Of a DNA stretch of 64,000 nt, positions 62,860-64,000 are shown in pieces; position 1 is the first letter of the stretch, and every line of letters begins with the position of its first letter. Both the position numbers and the translations under genes were made by a program. Below the pieces are notes generated by a model. That model searched no databases. It was not told where the DNA came from and saw only the letters and a program-made list of their open reading frames with translations. This stretch comes from Vibrio navarrensis (lineage in GTDB: Bacteria > Pseudomonadota > Gammaproteobacteria > Enterobacterales > Vibrionaceae), in assembly GCF_015767675.1 (NCBI RefSeq), contig NZ_CP065218.1:1240001-1304000 (forward strand). Direction: 5' to 3'.

Positions 62860-64000
62860 CCGCCCAGCTTCGTGATGAACGTGACTTTACCGCGCTGCTG
62901 CACTCGGCGATTTCGTCCGCCTGCAACAGTATCGCGCCAAACTGGCCGTTGGATCGAATGATTGCGGTCAATCCTTATTGGTCATGGGTTGACAAGCCCT
63001 TCAACCAAGTGGCTCACCACCTTGCGAAACTGGCTGGTTCGCCGCTGGCAATGCCGCTGGCCTACTATCGCCAGCTGTGGGAGAGCGGTGCGATTAGCGC
63101 GCAAGATCTCTCGCACGCGCTGACGTCGCCCTGTTTTGCCCAAGAATGGAATAGGGAGCGCGCGCTAACTGCCCTCAATGGCAACGATGAATTTTCTTCG
63201 CCAGCCCCTTTGCTGTGCGATACCTTAGATAGCCAGCGAAACTTACTCAAACAACCAGCCTGGTGTGACACCGTCACTCATCAGATCGCGCAATTTTGCG
63301 CCGCCTATTTCGACCAAGATCAAGCTGACTGGCATCCTCACAGCGACATTGGCCTTTATCAAAGTTGGCGCGAGACGCTGCGCCACGATCACAGTGTCGC
63401 GCTATTGATGAAAGCGCCGCACATTCCGGCGCTCGCCAATCAAATGGCGTTAGACGCACAAGAACAAATTCGCCAAGCGTTAACTCAACTAAATATTGCC
63501 CCCGAGCACTGGCACGATTATCTACAAGCGTTGATGTATCGTGTCAGCGGTTGGGGGGCGTGGTGCGCTTATCTAAAATGGCAGGCTAACTTGTCGCAGC
63601 AAGAGGAGAACTCACTGGTCGATTTACTGGCGATCCGCTTGAGTTGGGAGTGCTTGGTGGATGACAAAGCGCGCCATTCTGGCTCGGTATGGCAGCGCTG
63701 GCAGCAGCAATGGCAGCAACACTTTCAGCAGTATGATCCGCGCAAGAGCGAGGTGCGGCTGATTTGGCAGCGTGCCCATGAGCTGAGCTATCAGCGTCAG
63801 CTGTGCCAACAGTTGGCGCTTCCAGTGACAAAAGTGTCATCGCAGCCCAGCGTGCAAGCGGCATTTTGTATCGATGTGCGCTCGGAGGTGATTCGCCGGC
63901 ACCTTGAAGCGCAGTCGGATCAGATTGCCACCTTGGGTTTTGCTGGCTTTTTTGGCCTCCCCATCAGCTACGATCCGATTGGCACACAGATCAAGCGTCC
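62856..64000 (+). CDS. dabA: DabA (DUF2309), cut by window end
   Basis: Start ATG lies in the dabB stop (ATGA). 381 codons are inside the window and the frame is open at the edge; the family is about 800 residues. N-terminal N-W-P-L-D-R-M-I-A-V-N-P-Y-W matches DabA. The zinc/active-site pair of the beta-carbonic-anhydrase-like core is present: Cys338 and Asp340 in F-C-I-D-V-R-S-E, followed by R-R-H-L-E. DabA hydrates CO2 vectorially and is soluble but bound to DabB. Remaining zinc ligands lie beyond the window. Confidence 0.94.
   Translation, partial: MTAQLRDERDFTALLHSAISSACNSIAPNWPLDRMIAVNPYWSWVDKPFNQVAHHLAKLAGSPLAMPLAYYRQLWESGAISAQDLSHALTSPCFAQEWNRERALTALNGNDEFSSPAPLLCDTLDSQRNLLKQPAWCDTVTHQIAQFCAAYFDQDQADWHPHSDIGLYQSWRETLRHDHSVALLMKAPHIPALANQMALDAQEQIRQALTQLNIAPEHWHDYLQALMYRVSGWGAWCAYLKWQANLSQQEENSLVDLLAIRLSWECLVDDKARHSGSVWQRWQQQWQQHFQQYDPRKSEVRLIWQRAHELSYQRQLCQQLALPVTKVSSQPSVQAAFCIDVRSEVIRRHLEAQSDQIATLGFAGFFGLPISYDPIGTQIKR

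Overview
The window looks like a Vibrio chromosome segment. The evidence is the combination of two large chemoreceptors, a sensor diguanylate cyclase, an ArfA/ArfB pair, DUF6279- and DUF7151-type lipoproteins, LamB-type sugar porins, a laminarin-type beta-glucan locus and a DabAB bicarbonate-transport pair, all in about 45-50% GC DNA. I cannot name the species. A second-chromosome location is plausible but not shown.

Layout. 1-20.3 kb is mostly housekeeping and signalling. It holds a cut-off DUF7151-type lipoprotein, a small secreted protein, an XRE repressor, an aldo/keto reductase, a DUF6279 lipoprotein, pepT, a dCMP deaminase, an HBM-type chemoreceptor, arfB, a HAD phosphatase, an FKBP isomerase with a DsbA-like lipoprotein, an OmpA-like lipoprotein, a glutaredoxin-like protein, yaeQ, a cold-shock protein, arfA (with its hairpin inside the gene), a ThrE-like exporter, a second chemoreceptor, an SBP-GGDEF protein, tRNA-Gly(TCC), a LysR regulator and a VOC protein.

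20.4-51.1 kb is a beta-glucan (probably laminarin) utilisation locus. Outer-surface enzymes (two GH16 and one GH17) and two non-catalytic, multi-module glycan-binding lipoproteins would cut and hold the polymer. Two LamB-like porins and a family-5 (Dpp/Opp-type) ABC importer bring oligosaccharides in. A 1149-residue GH94-like phosphorylase (candidate GH149 or GH161) and a domain-swapped GH3 beta-glucosidase finish degradation. A LacI regulator lies inside the locus. Ten copies of one palindrome (core GAAAGCGCTTTC, full form AAAGAAAGCGCTTTCTTT) lie before the ABC operon, the phosphorylase, the lacI/porin divergent promoter, the second GH16 gene and the second porin, and define a local regulon. 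The GH3 gene has no such site and is divergent from its own AraC regulator. A 1285-bp ISL3-type insertion sequence with perfect 22-bp ends and an 8-bp target duplication has landed just upstream of the second GH16 promoter; its transposase is frameshifted.

51.2-60.0 kb holds a MATE exporter and then an unusual five-gene minus-strand cluster: an unrecognised 215-residue protein, a PI-PLC X-domain protein broken in a G tract, an amino-acid/monoamine oxidase, a ThDP-dependent 2-keto-acid decarboxylase and a bicovalent-FAD (BBE-type) oxidase whose gene starts with six 9-bp repeats, each carrying an in-frame ATG. The three oxidoreductive enzymes form a plausible amino acid to keto acid to aldehyde route. 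This is the least explained system here.

60.3-64 kb carries a LysR regulator divergent from dabB-dabA, an energy-coupled inorganic-carbon uptake pair; dabA runs off the right end.
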